From positions 124,001 to 188,000 of the forward strand of contig NZ_OMOJ01000002.1 of the NCBI RefSeq assembly GCF_900302505.1: a DNA stretch of 64,000 nt, read 5' to 3'. Source of the DNA: Pseudoprimorskyibacter insulae. GTDB lineage: Bacteria; Pseudomonadota; Alphaproteobacteria; Rhodobacterales; Rhodobacteraceae. A program made the position numbers and the translations under genes. The notes under the pieces are model-generated. The model did not search any database, was not told the DNA's origin, and was given only the letters and a program-made list of their open reading frames with translations. This document shows, piece after piece, positions 38,013 through 50,400 of this stretch (within the stretch, counting starts at the first letter, position 1; each line of letters begins with the position of its first letter).

Positions 38013-40055
38013 TCAGTCCGCCGCGCCCTGTAGCAGATCGCTTAGATCAATCACCGCGTCCGGTGCGTCGGTGAACGCAATCTGCTCAACCCCGTGCAGA
38101 ACGGCGGTGCCAAATGGGCTACTGGCCAGTGTCAGATCGCCGTAGGGGACAAAGCTGTAATCATCGCGCGTGCCGTAAAGCGTTGCCAGATCGGTGCCAT
38201 CACCGCCGATCAGATGGTCGTTGCCCGCACCCGCCCATAGCCTGTCATTCCCAGCGCCGCCGATCAGGATGTCTTCTTCCACCGTTCCTGCCAATTGGTC
38301 ATTGCCGGGGGTGCCGATCAAATAAGCACCGTTCTCAAACGTCGCGGGATCGCGGGCCTCCCAGCGGGTCGGGGCGGCGGCGTTATAGGCCATCAGCGCC
38401 GACCAGCGCGGGGTTTCATCCGCCAGATGCCGCAAGGCGCCCCAGCTGCCCCATTTCGACGGCGGCGCCACATCGACGAAGGCGTTGAACATGGTGCCGC
38501 CCACACGCAGCCACCCTTCCAGAACTGAAGCATACAGATCGCCCATTTCTGGCCGGTAGCTGAATTCGGTCAGAAAGGCGGTTACCCGCTCATCTTCGCG
38601 CAGATCGCCCGCTGCCACCACATGCGTGCCGCCTTCGTACATGGTCAGGCGCAGGCCTGCGGCTTCGGCAGCTTCGGCATGGGCGGGGAAGGTCTTTTCG
38701 ATCAGGTCGGAAACCGCACCTTCTTGCAGGGCCAGCGCCAGTTTGGGGAAGGCATCATCAAACCGATGCTGGCGCACATATTCGCGCAAGGCCACGCGGC
38801 GCAGCCCTTCGGCCTCGCCCGCTTTGGTGGCATTGGCTTCGCTGTCATCCAGCCATTGCAGCAACTGACCGGCGTTTTCATCGCTGGCGATGTCGTGGCC
38901 GAAATACCCGGTGATCGCATAGGCATCGAACGCCTCCGCCGGGGCACGGCCCAAGGTTGCCGTCGCCTCAGCCCCGAACAGCGCCGCGCGTTCCAGCCCC
39001 GGCCAGCCGGTGTGCGTGGCGAAAACGCGAACCAGTCGGTCGGCCTCGCCGCCATAGACATCGGTCCAAATGTCCATCACCTGCGCCGCGCGCAGCCCGT
39101 AATATTGCATCCAAGCGGCCTCAGCATCTTGCCAGAGCGCTTTGGCCTGTTCATCGGCGTCGCGGGCTTGGGCGAAGGCGAAATTCCAAACCTCGTTTGA
39201 ATATTCGATATAGGCCTTAAGGCGCGGATCGAGCGCGAAATACACCTGTTCGGCAAAGGCGGCGACATAGTCGTCATCGGCCAGATGGGGCATATTAAAC
39301 CAAGGGTCCGCCCCGATCTGATTGGACAGGGCCAGCATCACCTCAAGCGGGACACCGCGCCGCGCATAGGTATAATCGGTGACCCTAGGCCGCTGGTCCC
39401 AGTTTGTCAGTGGCGAGGCGTTGGTGCCCATCCAATCCATAAACCGCAGCGACCGCATGTCTTGGATGCGGGCGATCCAGTCGGGGTTAAACAGAACACC
39501 GGCTTTCAGCAGGGTTTCATGCTCTTCCCTTACAACGCGGATGTTGCGGATCGGGTCATCTGCATCTGTCGCCTTCAGCACGACTGACACCAGACCTTCG
39601 CCCGGCTCATAGCTGAAGCGGATCATGCCGGGGGTGGCCACCGCCCGCCGCGCCAGCCCGCCAACCGCAATATCGCCTGTCCCGTCATAGGTCAGTACAT
39701 ATCGGCCCGTCAGATAGGTCGCCTCGGGCGGTTGATCGGTCAGGATGAAGGTTTCCAGCTTTTCGGCCTGATCGGGGATCAAGATCGGCCAGCCGTCGTC
39801 ATCCAGATAACCGCCCAGTTCCAGCGTTTCGGCATCAATCCCGCCCCATTGGCCCGGCAGATGGCCGACCCAAGGCCGCGCTGTTTTCATCAGGTCAAGG
39901 ATCGGCAGTTGCGTCGACCAGTCGGAAATGCCGTTTAGCCCGATGGCCAAAGCCGGTTGCGGCGCGTTTTGCGCCCGCGCTGGCAGGGAAAGCGCCAGCA
40001 CCGCCGCACAAACCGTCAGGCACCGGCCAATCTGATTCCATATTCTACAAGTCAT
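38013..40055 (-). CDS. Secreted glycoside-hydrolase-like protein with RTX calcium-binding repeats
   Basis: A 680-residue protein. The ATG at 40055 is followed by a clear signal peptide (MTCRIWNQIGR, hydrophobic core, cleavage near ARAQ); in-frame sequence further upstream is not convincing. The central 500 residues include KAYIEYSNEVWN and look like a TIM-barrel carbohydrate-active or cellulose-binding-type protein. Near residues 575-615 there are RTX nonapeptides (GGAGNDRLW, GAGNDHLIGG) followed by a C-terminal RTX tail. It probably binds or trims the polysaccharide outside the cell. Having both a Sec signal peptide and RTX repeats is unusual. Confidence 0.65.
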   Translation of the reverse strand: MTCRIWNQIGRCLTVCAAVLALSLPARAQNAPQPALAIGLNGISDWSTQLPILDLMKTARPWVGHLPGQWGGIDAETLELGGYLDDDGWPILIPDQAEKLETFILTDQPPEATYLTGRYVLTYDGTGDIAVGGLARRAVATPGMIRFSYEPGEGLVSVVLKATDADDPIRNIRVVREEHETLLKAGVLFNPDWIARIQDMRSLRFMDWMGTNASPLTNWDQRPRVTDYTYARRGVPLEVMLALSNQIGADPWFNMPHLADDDYVAAFAEQVYFALDPRLKAYIEYSNEVWNFAFAQARDADEQAKALWQDAEAAWMQYYGLRAAQVMDIWTDVYGGEADRLVRVFATHTGWPGLERAALFGAEATATLGRAPAEAFDAYAITGYFGHDIASDENAGQLLQWLDDSEANATKAGEAEGLRRVALREYVRQHRFDDAFPKLALALQEGAVSDLIEKTFPAHAEAAEAAGLRLTMYEGGTHVVAAGDLREDERVTAFLTEFSYRPEMGDLYASVLEGWLRVGGTMFNAFVDVAPPSKWGSWGALRHLADETPRWSALMAYNAAAPTRWEARDPATFENGAYLIGTPGNDQLAGTVEEDILIGGAGNDRLWAGAGNDHLIGGDGTDLATLYGTRDDYSFVPYGDLTLASSPFGTAVLHGVEQIAFTDAPDAVIDLSDLLQGAAD

Positions 40056-40111
40056 GCGCCCACCTTGCCCGGATCGCAGGATTTTTCCAGTCGCCGCTGG
40101 GGGGAATGTGC

Positions 40112-41041
40112 CTAAAGCCCAACTTGTGGCAGATAGCTGTCGGCGTTCCGCACCAGCCAGTCGCTGACCTTTTCGGCGATGAGCGTCTTGCGCAGGTTCA
40201 CCGGGCTGATGACGTACCACGTCCGCTGGATCGGCAGGCCGACCACATCCAGCGGCACCAAGCGCCCGACCTCCAATTCAAACGCCACCGTATGGGCCGA
40301 GATCAGCGCAATCCCAAGCCCATGGATGACCGCCTGTTTGATCGTCTCGTTTGAGGTCATTTCCGTTGTGGCAATCGTATCGTCGCCGCCCACCTCGGCC
40401 AGAAAGCGTTCGGTCAGAATGCGCGTGCCGGACCCGTGTTCGCGCAGCACAAAGCGTTCGGCGGCCAATTCGCGCGGGCGCAGGTGGCGGCGACCGGCCA
40501 AGGGATGATCGGGCGGGGCTATGATCACATGGGGGTGCGGCCCGATGGATTCGGCCTCAACCAGCGGATCGCGGGGCGGGCGGCCCATGATGCACAGGTC
40601 AAATTCGCCGTGCCGCAGGCTTTCAATCACTTCCTCGCGGTTACCAACTTTCAAGCTGACCTGCACATCTGGAAGTTCTTTTGCCAGTCGGGCGACGATC
40701 GCGGGGGCGAAATACTTGGCCGTACTGACCACGCCCAGCGTCAAACTGCCACGTGTGCCAGCGCGCAATGCCTCAATTTCTGCGAAAGCACGGGCCAGCG
40801 TCGATTGGATTTCGTCATAGGCCCGCAGCATCGCCTGACCCTGCGGTGTCAGGGTTCCGGTGCCTTTCGCTTCGCGGTCGAAGACGTCTGATTCAATTGC
40901 TTCTTCTAGCTTTTTCAACTGGTTATGAACGGCAGGCCCTGTCAGGTTCAGTACATCCGCGGCGGCGACAATGGTCCGGTGTTCGGCCACCGCCTTCAGC
41001 GCCTTGAGCTGACGAAGGGTGATTTGATCTGTGTAGCTCAT
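40112..41041 (-). CDS. cbbR: LysR-type regulator of the Calvin cycle operon
   Basis: A 309-residue LysR-type regulator. The N-terminal winged helix (LRQLKALKAVAEHRTIVAAA; LNLTGPAVHNQLKKLE) is followed by an effector domain starting near residue 90 (GSLTLGVVSTAKYFAP). The pattern PAVHNQLK and divergent placement before cbbF identify it as CbbR. It activates the cbb promoter in response to metabolites such as RuBP or PEP in related bacteria. The 101-base gap to cbbF contains a TNA-N7-TNA site. Confidence 0.9.
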   Translation of the reverse strand: MSYTDQITLRQLKALKAVAEHRTIVAAADVLNLTGPAVHNQLKKLEEAIESDVFDREAKGTGTLTPQGQAMLRAYDEIQSTLARAFAEIEALRAGTRGSLTLGVVSTAKYFAPAIVARLAKELPDVQVSLKVGNREEVIESLRHGEFDLCIMGRPPRDPLVEAESIGPHPHVIIAPPDHPLAGRRHLRPRELAAERFVLREHGSGTRILTERFLAEVGGDDTIATTEMTSNETIKQAVIHGLGIALISAHTVAFELEVGRLVPLDVVGLPIQRTWYVISPVNLRKTLIAEKVSDWLVRNADSYLPQVGL

Positions 41042-41054
41042 TCAGAAAAATTTA
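41042..41054. promoter_or_regulatory. Candidate CbbR binding site in the cbbR-cbbF gap
   Basis: TCA-GAAAAAT-TTA at 41042-41054 matches the CbbR/LysR half-site pattern TNA-N7-TNA (T-N11-A core). It directly adjoins the cbbR start codon, so binding could both repress cbbR and activate cbbF. The pattern is short, and the call depends mostly on position. Confidence 0.45.
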
Positions 41055-41142
41055 CACCGCAGTCAGTTTTTCGAAATTTTCTTAACAGATTGGCGACGGC
41101 TATTCAAAACCTGTCTTCGGACTTGGAGGGAGGCCAGTCCAA

Positions 41143-42144
41143 ATGTTTATCGAACCAAAATCTGACCGGGCGATCCCCGGCGATTTGCAGCCCGCCATAA
41201 ACGCGCTGTGCAATGTGGCGGCCGATCTGTCGAACCGAATTGCACTGGGTCCGCTTGGGGCGGATCTGGCGCAGGCCGTCGGCGCAAACACGGATGGCGA
41301 CCAGCAAAAGGCGCTCGATCTGATCGCGGACGATGCGTTCATGGCTGAAATGGCCAAGGTTGGCGTGCGCTGGTACGCCTCAGAGGAACGTGACACCGTC
41401 GAACAGCTGGATCCGGTCGGGGCGCTGGCGCTGGCGATTGATCCGCTGGACGGGTCGTCCAACATCGATGTGAACGTGTCCATCGGCACGATTTTCAGCC
41501 TTCAGCCCGCGTTGGCAGATGGGAATGACACCTTTCTGCGCAATGGCCACGCGCTGCGGGCGGCGGGGTATTTCATCTATGGCCCGCAAACCGCGTTGGT
41601 GGTCACCTTCGGGGAAGGCGTGCGCCTTTTTGTTCTGGACCGCAGCGCGGGCCGGTTTGTCGAAGCGCCCGATCTGATGGTGCTGTCGCAAGACGCCGGA
41701 GAGTTCGCGATCAATGCCTCGAACTACCGCCATTGGTCCAAGACGGTGCGGGCCTATATCGACGATTGCCTTGCCGGGATCGACGGGCCGCGCGGCCGGA
41801 ATTTCAACATGCGCTGGGTTGCATCGCTGGTGGCCGAAACCCATCGGATCATCAGCCGTGGCGGGATCTTTCTGTACCCTGGTGACGGCCGCGATGGCTA
41901 TGCCAATGGGCGGTTGCGGCAGGTCTATGAATGCCAGCCCATCGCCCTGTTGATCGAACAGGCCGGGGGCAAGGCGACGGATGGCGTGCAGCGCATCCTC
42001 GACAAAGTGCCGCCGCACCTGCACGCGCGCACGCCCTTGGTCTTTGGCGCCTCCGATCACGTGGACCGCGTCGCCACCTATCACGATCTGCCAGACCAAG
42101 AGGTCTCGGCGCTGTTTGGAAACCGCGGTTTGTTCCGCGCCTGA
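41143..42144 (+). CDS. cbbF: Fructose-1,6-bisphosphatase class I
   Basis: A 333-residue enzyme that hydrolyses fructose-1,6-bisphosphate (and often sedoheptulose-1,7-bisphosphate) in ribulose bisphosphate regeneration. It has the metal-site segment [18 protein letters not shown] and the C-terminal [20 protein letters not shown]. The ATG at 41143 follows GGAGGGAGG. It is the first gene of the rightward cbb operon and lies 14 bases before cbbP. Confidence 0.93.
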   Translation: MFIEPKSDRAIPGDLQPAINALCNVAADLSNRIALGPLGADLAQAVGANTDGDQQKALDLIADDAFMAEMAKVGVRWYASEERDTVEQLDPVGALALAIDPLDGSSNIDVNVSIGTIFSLQPALADGNDTFLRNGHALRAAGYFIYGPQTALVVTFGEGVRLFVLDRSAGRFVEAPDLMVLSQDAGEFAINASNYRHWSKTVRAYIDDCLAGIDGPRGRNFNMRWVASLVAETHRIISRGGIFLYPGDGRDGYANGRLRQVYECQPIALLIEQAGGKATDGVQRILDKVPPHLHARTPLVFGASDHVDRVATYHDLPDQEVSALFGNRGLFRA

Positions 42145-42158
42145 TCTGAAAGCACATC

Positions 42159-43031
42159 ATGTCTAAGAAACACCCCATCATCTCGGTGACGGGCTCGTCC
42201 GGTGCGGGCACCACGACCGTCAAAAGCACCTTCGACCAGATCTTTAGGCGCGAGGGCGTGAACACCGTTTCCATCGAGGGCGACGCCTTTCACCGCTATG
42301 ACCGCGCCGCCATGAAGGCCGAGCTTGAGGCCCGGAAAACCGCCGGGGACGAAACCTTTAGCCACTTCAGCTATGATGCCAATGAACTGGCCAAGCTAGA
42401 GGAGGTGTTCCGCACCTATGGCCAGACCGGCAAGGGCCAGACCCGCCACTACATCCACGACGACGAGGAGGCGGCGCGGTACGGTTCTTCGCCCGGCACC
42501 TTCACCGATTGGGCCCCGTTTGAGGAAAAGTCCGACCTGCTGTTCTACGAAGGCCTGCACGGCGCGGTCGTGAACAATGATGTCGATCTGGCCGCCCATG
42601 CCGACCTGAAGATCGGCGTCGTGCCGGTGATCAATCTGGAATGGATCCAGAAGATCCACCGCGACAAGGACAAGCGCGGCTACACGACCGAGGCGGTGAC
42701 TGACACGATCCTACGCCGGATGCACGCCTATGTGCACTGCATCTGTCCGCAGTTTTCCGAAACGGACATCAACTTTCAGCGGGTGCCGGTGGTCGATACG
42801 TCGAACCCGTTTACCGCGCGCTGGATTCCGACGGCGGATGAAAGCCTTGTGGTGATCCGCTTCAAGAACCCGCGCGGCATCGATTTTCCGTACCTGATGT
42901 CGATGATCCATGACAGCTGGATGACCCGCGCCAATTCCTTGGTGGTGCCGGGCGGGAAGATGGATCTGGCGATGCAGCTGATCTTTACCCCGATGATCCT
43001 GCGCCTTGTCAGCGAATCCAAGCGTGCGTGA
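42159..43031 (+). CDS. cbbP: Phosphoribulokinase (proteobacterial class I)
   Basis: A 290-residue kinase making ribulose-1,5-bisphosphate. It has the P-loop GSSGAGTTT at residues 12-20, DAFHRYDR, and FYEGLHGAV with [13 protein letters not shown] before it. The length fits the bacterial class. It lies between cbbF and cbbT, within 14 and 10 bases. Confidence 0.95.
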   Translation: MSKKHPIISVTGSSGAGTTTVKSTFDQIFRREGVNTVSIEGDAFHRYDRAAMKAELEARKTAGDETFSHFSYDANELAKLEEVFRTYGQTGKGQTRHYIHDDEEAARYGSSPGTFTDWAPFEEKSDLLFYEGLHGAVVNNDVDLAAHADLKIGVVPVINLEWIQKIHRDKDKRGYTTEAVTDTILRRMHAYVHCICPQFSETDINFQRVPVVDTSNPFTARWIPTADESLVVIRFKNPRGIDFPYLMSMIHDSWMTRANSLVVPGGKMDLAMQLIFTPMILRLVSESKRA

Positions 43032-43041
43032 GGGCGATCTG

Positions 43042-45039
43042 ATGAACGATCAAACCAACATTCTGGCTACCGAAACCGCCATGGCCAACGCCATTCGCGT
43101 TCTGGCGATGGACGCGATTGAGGCGGCCAATTCGGGCCACCCCGGTGCGCCTATGGGGCTGGCCGATGTGGCGACCGTGCTGTTCAACCGCTTTGTATCG
43201 GTTGATCCCACAGCGCCCGATTGGCCCGACCGCGACCGCTTTGTTCTGAGTGCCGGGCATGGGTCGATGCTGCTTTATGCGATCCACCATCTGCTGGGCT
43301 ATGACGACATGCCCGCCAAGGAACTGGCCCGGTTCCGCCAGCTTGGCGCACGCACCGCAGGCCACCCCGAATACGGCCATGCCAAGGGGATTGAGGTTAC
43401 CACAGGCCCGCTGGGGCAGGGGATTGCGACCTCGGTCGGGATGGCCTTGGCGGAACGGTTGCACAATTCGCGGTTTGGCGACGATCTGGTGGATCACTGG
43501 ACTTACGTACTGGCGGGCGATGGTTGCCTGATGGAGGGCATCAGCCACGAAGCGATTGATATGGCCGGGCATCTTGGCCTGTCGCGGCTGGTGGTGTTCT
43601 GGGATGACAACCAAATCACGATTGACGGAGCGACCGCGCTGTCGACCTCCACCGATCAGGCCGCGCGGTTTACTGCGGCGGGCTGGCATGTGCAGCGCGT
43701 GGATGGTCACGACAATGACGCCATCGCAGCCGCGACTGAGGCGGCACGCGCCGACAAACGTCCGTCGCTGATTGCTTGTCGCACGGTGATTGGCAAAGGT
43801 GCCCCCAACAAGGCCGGATCGCATAAAGTGCATGGCGCTCCGCTTGGGGCAGATGAAATTGCCGCCGCCAAGGCCGCCATGGGCTGGACCGCCCCCGCGT
43901 TTGAGGTGCCCGCCAACATCCGCGCCGCTTGGCAGACCGTGTCGCAGCGCGGAGCCGCCAACCGGGCCGCGTGGGCAGATCGCTTGACGGCATCGGATCA
44001 GGCCGGGGCTTTCCGCGCCTCGCTTTCTGCGCCGGACAAGGGCGCACTGGTGCAAGCCATCGCCGCCTATAAGGCCGACCTGATCGCCAAACAACCCAAG
44101 GTCGCCACGCGCAAAGCCTCGGAAATGGCGCTGGAAGTGGTCAATGCCGCCCTGCCGAACATGATCGGCGGATCGGCCGATCTGACCGGATCGAACAACA
44201 CGATGACCAGCGACATGGTGCCGGTCACGCCGGGGGATTTCCGGGGGGATTACATCCACTACGGCATTCGCGAACACGGCATGGCCGCCGCGATGAATGG
44301 CATCGCGTTGCATGGGGGCTTTCGCACCTATGGCGGCACGTTCCTGGCTTTTGCCGATTATTGCCGCCCGTCGATCCGCCTGTCTGCGCTGATGGGTGTG
44401 CCGGTGACCTATGTGTTGACGCATGACAGCATCGGCCTAGGCGAAGACGGCCCGACCCACCAGCCGGTGGAAACCATCGCCAGCCTGCGTGCCATGCCGA
44501 ACCTGACGGTGATGCGCCCTGCCGATGTGGTTGAAACCGCCGAATGCTGGGAAATCGCCGCCACGTCGGACCGGACCCCGGTGGCCATGTGCCTGTCGCG
44601 TCAGGGTTTGCCCTGCATCCGCAAGGATGCGAGCGGTGAAAACCAAAGCGCACGCGGGGCCTATGTTCTGTCGGAACCGGAAGGTGGGCGCGATGTGACC
44701 CTGTTTGCCAGCGGCAGCGAAGTTGAATTGATCCTGAACGCCGCCGCAACGCTGGCCGATCAGGGCATACGCGCCGCTGTGGTGTCCGTCCCGTCGTTTG
44801 AGCTGTTTGCCGCGCAAGACGCCCAGTACCGCGATCATGTGCGCGGCACCGCCCCCCGCATCGGGGTTGAGGCCGCCATCCGCCAAGGTTGGGATCTGTT
44901 TCTGGACCGCGATGATGCCTTCATCGGCATGACCGGCTTTGGCGCCTCTGCCCCGGCGGACCAGCTTTACCAACATTTCGGAATCACCGCCGAGGCCGTT
45001 GTGGCCGCGGCCACAACTGCCGTTCAGAAAGGAATGTGA
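43042..45039 (+). CDS. cbbT: Transketolase
   Basis: A 665-residue thiamine-diphosphate enzyme of the regenerative phase. The ATG at 43042 ([11 protein letters not shown]) was chosen over an upstream in-frame start inside cbbP. Signatures: [17 protein letters not shown], the ThDP/metal motif [13 protein letters not shown], and the Pyr-domain [11 protein letters not shown]. It lies 3 bases before the GAPDH gene. Confidence 0.95.
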   Translation: MNDQTNILATETAMANAIRVLAMDAIEAANSGHPGAPMGLADVATVLFNRFVSVDPTAPDWPDRDRFVLSAGHGSMLLYAIHHLLGYDDMPAKELARFRQLGARTAGHPEYGHAKGIEVTTGPLGQGIATSVGMALAERLHNSRFGDDLVDHWTYVLAGDGCLMEGISHEAIDMAGHLGLSRLVVFWDDNQITIDGATALSTSTDQAARFTAAGWHVQRVDGHDNDAIAAATEAARADKRPSLIACRTVIGKGAPNKAGSHKVHGAPLGADEIAAAKAAMGWTAPAFEVPANIRAAWQTVSQRGAANRAAWADRLTASDQAGAFRASLSAPDKGALVQAIAAYKADLIAKQPKVATRKASEMALEVVNAALPNMIGGSADLTGSNNTMTSDMVPVTPGDFRGDYIHYGIREHGMAAAMNGIALHGGFRTYGGTFLAFADYCRPSIRLSALMGVPVTYVLTHDSIGLGEDGPTHQPVETIASLRAMPNLTVMRPADVVETAECWEIAATSDRTPVAMCLSRQGLPCIRKDASGENQSARGAYVLSEPEGGRDVTLFASGSEVELILNAAATLADQGIRAAVVSVPSFELFAAQDAQYRDHVRGTAPRIGVEAAIRQGWDLFLDRDDAFIGMTGFGASAPADQLYQHFGITAEAVVAAATTAVQKGM

Positions 45040-45042
45040 CCC

Positions 45043-46044
45043 ATGACAACCAGGGTTGCCATCAACGGGTTTGGCCGCATTGGCCGCTGTACGCTGCGCC
45101 ACATCGTGGAAAGCAAGCGCAACGATATCGAAGTCGTTCGGATCAACGCCACCGGCCCGATTGAAACCAATGCCCATCTGCTGCGCTATGATAGCGTGCA
45201 TGGTCCCTATCAGGGCGACATCAAAGTCGCCGGGTCCACAATGGATCTGGGGCGCGGGCCGATTGACGTGCAATCGACCTATGACATGACCGAGCTGGAC
45301 TGGACCGGCGTTGACGTTGTGCTGGAATGCACCGGCAAATTCAACAGCCGCGATGCCAGCTCTGTGCACCTGTCGCGCGGGGCCAAGCGGGTGCTGATCT
45401 CGGCCCCGGCGACAAGCGTCGATCGGACGGTCGTGTTTGGCGTCAATCACCGCGATCTGGTGGATGAGGACGTGATTGTCTCAAACGGGTCCTGCACCAC
45501 CAACTGCTTGGCTCCGTTGGCCAAGGTTCTCAATGACACCGTCGGTATCGAACACGGCATCATGACCACGGTTCATTCCTATACCGGCGATCAGCCGACG
45601 CTGGACCGTCGCCATGGTGACCTGTACCGCGCCCGTGCTGCTGCGATGAACCTGATCCCCACCTCAACTGGGGCGGCCGCCGCCATTGGTGAGGTCCTGC
45701 CGGAATTGGCGGGCCGGTTGGACGGGTCTGCGATCCGGGTGCCGACGCCCAATGTCTCGGCGGTGGATCTGACCTTCCGTGCATCGCGCGACGTGACCGA
45801 GGATGAGGTCAACGCGCTGGTCGCCGAAGCCGCCAGCGGCACCATGCGCGGCATCATGAGCTATGAGACCGAGCCCAAGGTTTCAATCGATTACAACCAC
45901 AACAGCCATTCGTGCAATTACGCCAGCGACCAGACCAAGGTTATGCATGGGCGATTGGTGCGCGTGCTGGCGTGGTATGACAACGAATGGGGCTTTTCCT
46001 GCCGCATGGCGGATAATGCCGCCCGTTTGGGATTGCTGGCATGA
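45043..46044 (+). CDS. cbbG: Glyceraldehyde-3-phosphate dehydrogenase, type I
   Basis: A 333-residue enzyme reducing 1,3-bisphosphoglycerate. NAD-binding GFGRIGR (residues 8-14), catalytic SNGSCTTN with Cys151, and the C-terminal WYDNEWGFSCRM are all present. The stop overlaps the pgk start (ATGA at 46041), so the two consecutive enzymes are translationally coupled. Confidence 0.93.
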   Translation: MTTRVAINGFGRIGRCTLRHIVESKRNDIEVVRINATGPIETNAHLLRYDSVHGPYQGDIKVAGSTMDLGRGPIDVQSTYDMTELDWTGVDVVLECTGKFNSRDASSVHLSRGAKRVLISAPATSVDRTVVFGVNHRDLVDEDVIVSNGSCTTNCLAPLAKVLNDTVGIEHGIMTTVHSYTGDQPTLDRRHGDLYRARAAAMNLIPTSTGAAAAIGEVLPELAGRLDGSAIRVPTPNVSAVDLTFRASRDVTEDEVNALVAEAASGTMRGIMSYETEPKVSIDYNHNSHSCNYASDQTKVMHGRLVRVLAWYDNEWGFSCRMADNAARLGLLA

Positions 46045-47252
46045 ACCGGTTTCGCACTTTGTCGGGTGTCGATCTGCGCGGCAAGCGGGTGCTGGTGCGG
46101 GCTGATCTGAACGTGCCGGTCGAAGACGGCCAGGTGACGGACGCCACACGCATCGACCGGTTCGCCGCTGGAATGCGCCCACTGCTGGAACAGGGTGCGC
46201 GGATTGTCATCCTGACGCATTTCGGGCGGCCCAAGGCCAATGTTCTGGACCCGGCTTTTTCGGTCGACAAGCTGCGCCCGGCCTTGGCCAAGGCGCTGGA
46301 CCGCCCGGTTGCCTTTTCCGATGTCTGCATCGGCGCGTCAGCCGAGGCGCTGGCCGAGCGGATGAAAGACGGTCAGGTGCTGCTCTGCGAAAACCTGCGC
46401 TACCACGCGGGCGAAATGGCCAACGATCCGCAATTCGTGCGGGACTTGGCGCGGCTTGGGGACATCTACGTCAACGACGCGTTCTCTTGTGCGCATCGGG
46501 CCCATGCCTCGACCACGGGTCTGGCGCATGTGCTGCCGTCTTTCGCTGGCCCCTTGCTGCAAGAGGAACTGTCGGCCTTGTCGGCGGCCTTGGATGCACC
46601 TAGCCGGCCATCTGTGGCGATTGTTGGCGGGGCCAAGGTGTCGACCAAGATCGCGGTTCTGAAGAACCTCGTGACGCGCTTGGATCACGTCATCATCGGT
46701 GGCGGAATGGCGAACACCTTCCTGTTTGCTGATGGCGCGGTCATGGGCCTGTCGCTGCATGAAGCGGGCGAAGTGGACACCGTGCGCGAGATCCGCGCGC
46801 AGGCGGCGGCTTCGGGCTGCACGATCCATCTGCCCAGCGACGCGGTGATCGCCACCGAATTTTCAGCCAGCGCCGAAGCGCGTGTCGTGGCGCCAAATGC
46901 CTGCCCGGCGAACGCGATGATCCTTGATGCCGGACCCGCCTCGGTGGCTGCGTTTGCCGCGGTGCTGGAGGAGTGTCGGACGATCCTCTGGAACGGCCCG
47001 CTGGGCGCGTTCGAGCTGGCCCCGTTTGCCGCCGCGACCCGTGGTCTGGCGCAGGTGGCCGCGCGTCTGACGCAGACCGGGCAAACCGTCAGCGTGGCGG
47101 GCGGGGGTGACACGGTTGCCGCCCTGAACGCAGCCCGCGTGACCGATCAATTCACCTATGTCTCCACCGCTGGTGGGGCGTTTCTGGAATGGCTGGAGGG
47201 CAAAACGCTCCCCGGTATCGCGGCCTTGCAAAGCGCCGCCCACGCAGCCTGA
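46041..47252 (+). CDS. cbbK: Phosphoglycerate kinase
   Basis: A 403-residue kinase, full length. N-domain signature [15 protein letters not shown], substrate-binding HFGRPKA and [14 protein letters not shown]-domain [10 protein letters not shown] and the nucleotide loop GGGDTVAAL. It phosphorylates 3-phosphoglycerate in the Calvin cycle and lies 13 bases before the aldolase gene. Confidence 0.95.
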   Translation: MNRFRTLSGVDLRGKRVLVRADLNVPVEDGQVTDATRIDRFAAGMRPLLEQGARIVILTHFGRPKANVLDPAFSVDKLRPALAKALDRPVAFSDVCIGASAEALAERMKDGQVLLCENLRYHAGEMANDPQFVRDLARLGDIYVNDAFSCAHRAHASTTGLAHVLPSFAGPLLQEELSALSAALDAPSRPSVAIVGGAKVSTKIAVLKNLVTRLDHVIIGGGMANTFLFADGAVMGLSLHEAGEVDTVREIRAQAAASGCTIHLPSDAVIATEFSASAEARVVAPNACPANAMILDAGPASVAAFAAVLEECRTILWNGPLGAFELAPFAAATRGLAQVAARLTQTGQTVSVAGGGDTVAALNAARVTDQFTYVSTAGGAFLEWLEGKTLPGIAALQSAAHAA

Positions 47253-47265
47253 GGGAGGATGCACA

Positions 47266-48345
47266 ATGGCACTGATTACTTTGCGCCAGCTTTTGGACCA
47301 CGCCGCCGAGAGGGGCTACGGCGTTCCGGCGTTCAACATCAACAATATGGAACAGGGTCTGGCGATCATGAAGGCCGCCGCCGCATGTGACGCGCCGGTG
47401 ATCCTGCAAGCCAGTCGCGGTGCCCGGTCTTATGCCGGGGACATCATGCTGCGCCATATGGTGACGGCACTGGCCGAGATGAACCCGACCATTCCCGTGG
47501 TTCTGCACCAAGATCATGGCAACAACGATGCGACCTGCCTGTCGGCCATCCGTCACGGGTTCACCAGCGTGATGATGGATGGCTCGCTTGAGGAGGATAT
47601 GAAAACCCCCGCCAGCTATGACTACAACGTCGATATCACCGCCCGCGTGACCCGCGCCGCCCATGCCGTGGGGGCCTCGGTCGAGGGTGAGCTGGGGGTG
47701 CTGGGATCGCTGGAAACCGGCGAAGCGGCGGCCGAGGATGGGTCGGGCGCGGAAGGCAAGTTGAGCCATGACCAGTTGCTGACCGATCCCGATCAGGCGG
47801 TGGATTTCGTGTTGCGCACCAAGTGCGATGCGCTGGCCATTGCCTGCGGCACCAGCCACGGCGCCTATAAGTTCAGCCGCAAACCCGACGGCGATATCCT
47901 GTCGATGGAGACGATCCGCCGGATCAACGAAAAGATGCCCGGCGTGCATCTGGTGATGCATGGCTCCAGCTCGGTTCCGCAGGACTTGCAGGATCTGATC
48001 AACGCCCATGGCGGGGCCATGCCGCAAACCTATGGCGTGCCGGTCGAAGAGATCGAGCGCGGCATCAAGCTGGGTGTGCGCAAGGTCAATATCGACACCG
48101 ACTGCCGGATGGCCATGACCGGCCAATTCCGCAAGATCGCGCAGGACAAGCCCGACGAATTCGACCCGCGCAAGTTCCTGATCCCGGCGATGAAAGAACT
48201 GGAGGCGCTCTGCCGTGACCGGTTCGAACGCTTCGGCGCGGCCGGTCAGGCCAGCCGCATCACCCCAATTTCCATGGATGACATGGCCGCCCGCTATGCC
48301 GCTGGCGCGCTTGATCCGCAAATCACAACGCAAAAAGCCGCGTAA
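47266..48345 (+). CDS. cbbA: Fructose/sedoheptulose-bisphosphate aldolase class II
   Basis: A 359-residue zinc aldolase starting [13 protein letters not shown] after GAGGGAGG. Zinc and substrate motifs are [23 protein letters not shown] and [11 protein letters not shown]. It catalyses the aldol steps giving fructose- and sedoheptulose-bisphosphate. It lies 21 bases before cbbL. Confidence 0.94.
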   Translation: MALITLRQLLDHAAERGYGVPAFNINNMEQGLAIMKAAAACDAPVILQASRGARSYAGDIMLRHMVTALAEMNPTIPVVLHQDHGNNDATCLSAIRHGFTSVMMDGSLEEDMKTPASYDYNVDITARVTRAAHAVGASVEGELGVLGSLETGEAAAEDGSGAEGKLSHDQLLTDPDQAVDFVLRTKCDALAIACGTSHGAYKFSRKPDGDILSMETIRRINEKMPGVHLVMHGSSSVPQDLQDLINAHGGAMPQTYGVPVEEIERGIKLGVRKVNIDTDCRMAMTGQFRKIAQDKPDEFDPRKFLIPAMKELEALCRDRFERFGAAGQASRITPISMDDMAARYAAGALDPQITTQKAA

Positions 48346-49836
<1,491 letters not shown>

Positions 49837-49843
49837 TCCCATT

Positions 49844-49864
49844 CGGGCGGCCCCGCGCCGCCCG
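49844..49864 (+). promoter_or_regulatory. Intercistronic hairpin between cbbL and cbbS
   Basis: CGGGCGGC (49844-49851) pairs with GCCGCCCG (49857-49864) around a 5-base loop, 7 bases after the cbbL stop. No T-run follows. It could stabilise the upstream message or tune the large to small subunit ratio. Confidence 0.45.
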
Positions 49865-49913
49865 GACCAAACATGGCCGTGGTTCCGCCCGGCCCCGTCA
49901 ACAGGAGACAGAC

Positions 49914-50303
49914 ATGCGTATCACTCAAGGCTGCTTTAGCTTTCTTCCCGATCTGGACGATGCCCAGATCACCGCTCAGATCGAGTATATCCTTAGCCGC
50001 GGCTGGGCGGTCAGCCTGGAATTTTCCGACGACCCGCACCCGCGCAACACCTATTGGGACATGTGGGGCCACCCGATGTTCGATCTGCGTGACGCCAAGG
50101 GCGCGATGATGGAATTGGAGGACTGCCGCAAGGCGCATCCCGACGCCTATATCCGTGTTCAGGCCTTCGACAGCACGCGCGGGTTTGAGACGGTGATGAT
50201 GAGCTTTATCGTCAACCGCCCCGCCAGCGAGCCGGGCTTTGCCATGCATCGAAGCGACTATGAAGGCCGGTCACAGAAATATGGCTGGAGCCTGAGCCGC
50301 TGA
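49914..50303 (+). CDS. cbbS: RuBisCO small subunit, form IC
   Basis: A 129-residue small subunit starting [16 protein letters not shown] after CAGGAGACAGAC; in-frame sequence upstream belongs to a different reading frame of cbbL and is not coding. Typical segments are [32 protein letters not shown] and [10 protein letters not shown]. The extended C-terminus of red-type small subunits is present. Confidence 0.95.
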   Translation: MRITQGCFSFLPDLDDAQITAQIEYILSRGWAVSLEFSDDPHPRNTYWDMWGHPMFDLRDAKGAMMELEDCRKAHPDAYIRVQAFDSTRGFETVMMSFIVNRPASEPGFAMHRSDYEGRSQKYGWSLSR

Positions 50304-50312
50304 TCCTTGGTT

Positions 50313-50359
50313 TCGGATCGGCTTTGCCGATCCGACCGGCGGGGGGCGATGCCCCCCGC
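50313..50359. repeat. Two tandem hairpins between cbbS and cbbX (dispersed-repeat-like)
   Basis: TCGGATCGGC pairs with GCCGATCCGA (50313-50335, 3-base loop). It is followed by GCGGGGGGC pairing with GCCCCCCGC (50339-50359, 3-base loop), then CACCCCCCTGCGTATTTGGA up to the cbbX ribosome binding site. This form resembles the short GC-rich intergenic repeats scattered through Rhodobacteraceae genomes. It lacks a T-run, so it may act in transcript processing, leaving more cbbLS than cbbX message. Confidence 0.6.
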
Positions 50360-50400
50360 ACCCCCCTGCGTATTTGGAAAGAGAAGAAGGACAAGGCGCA

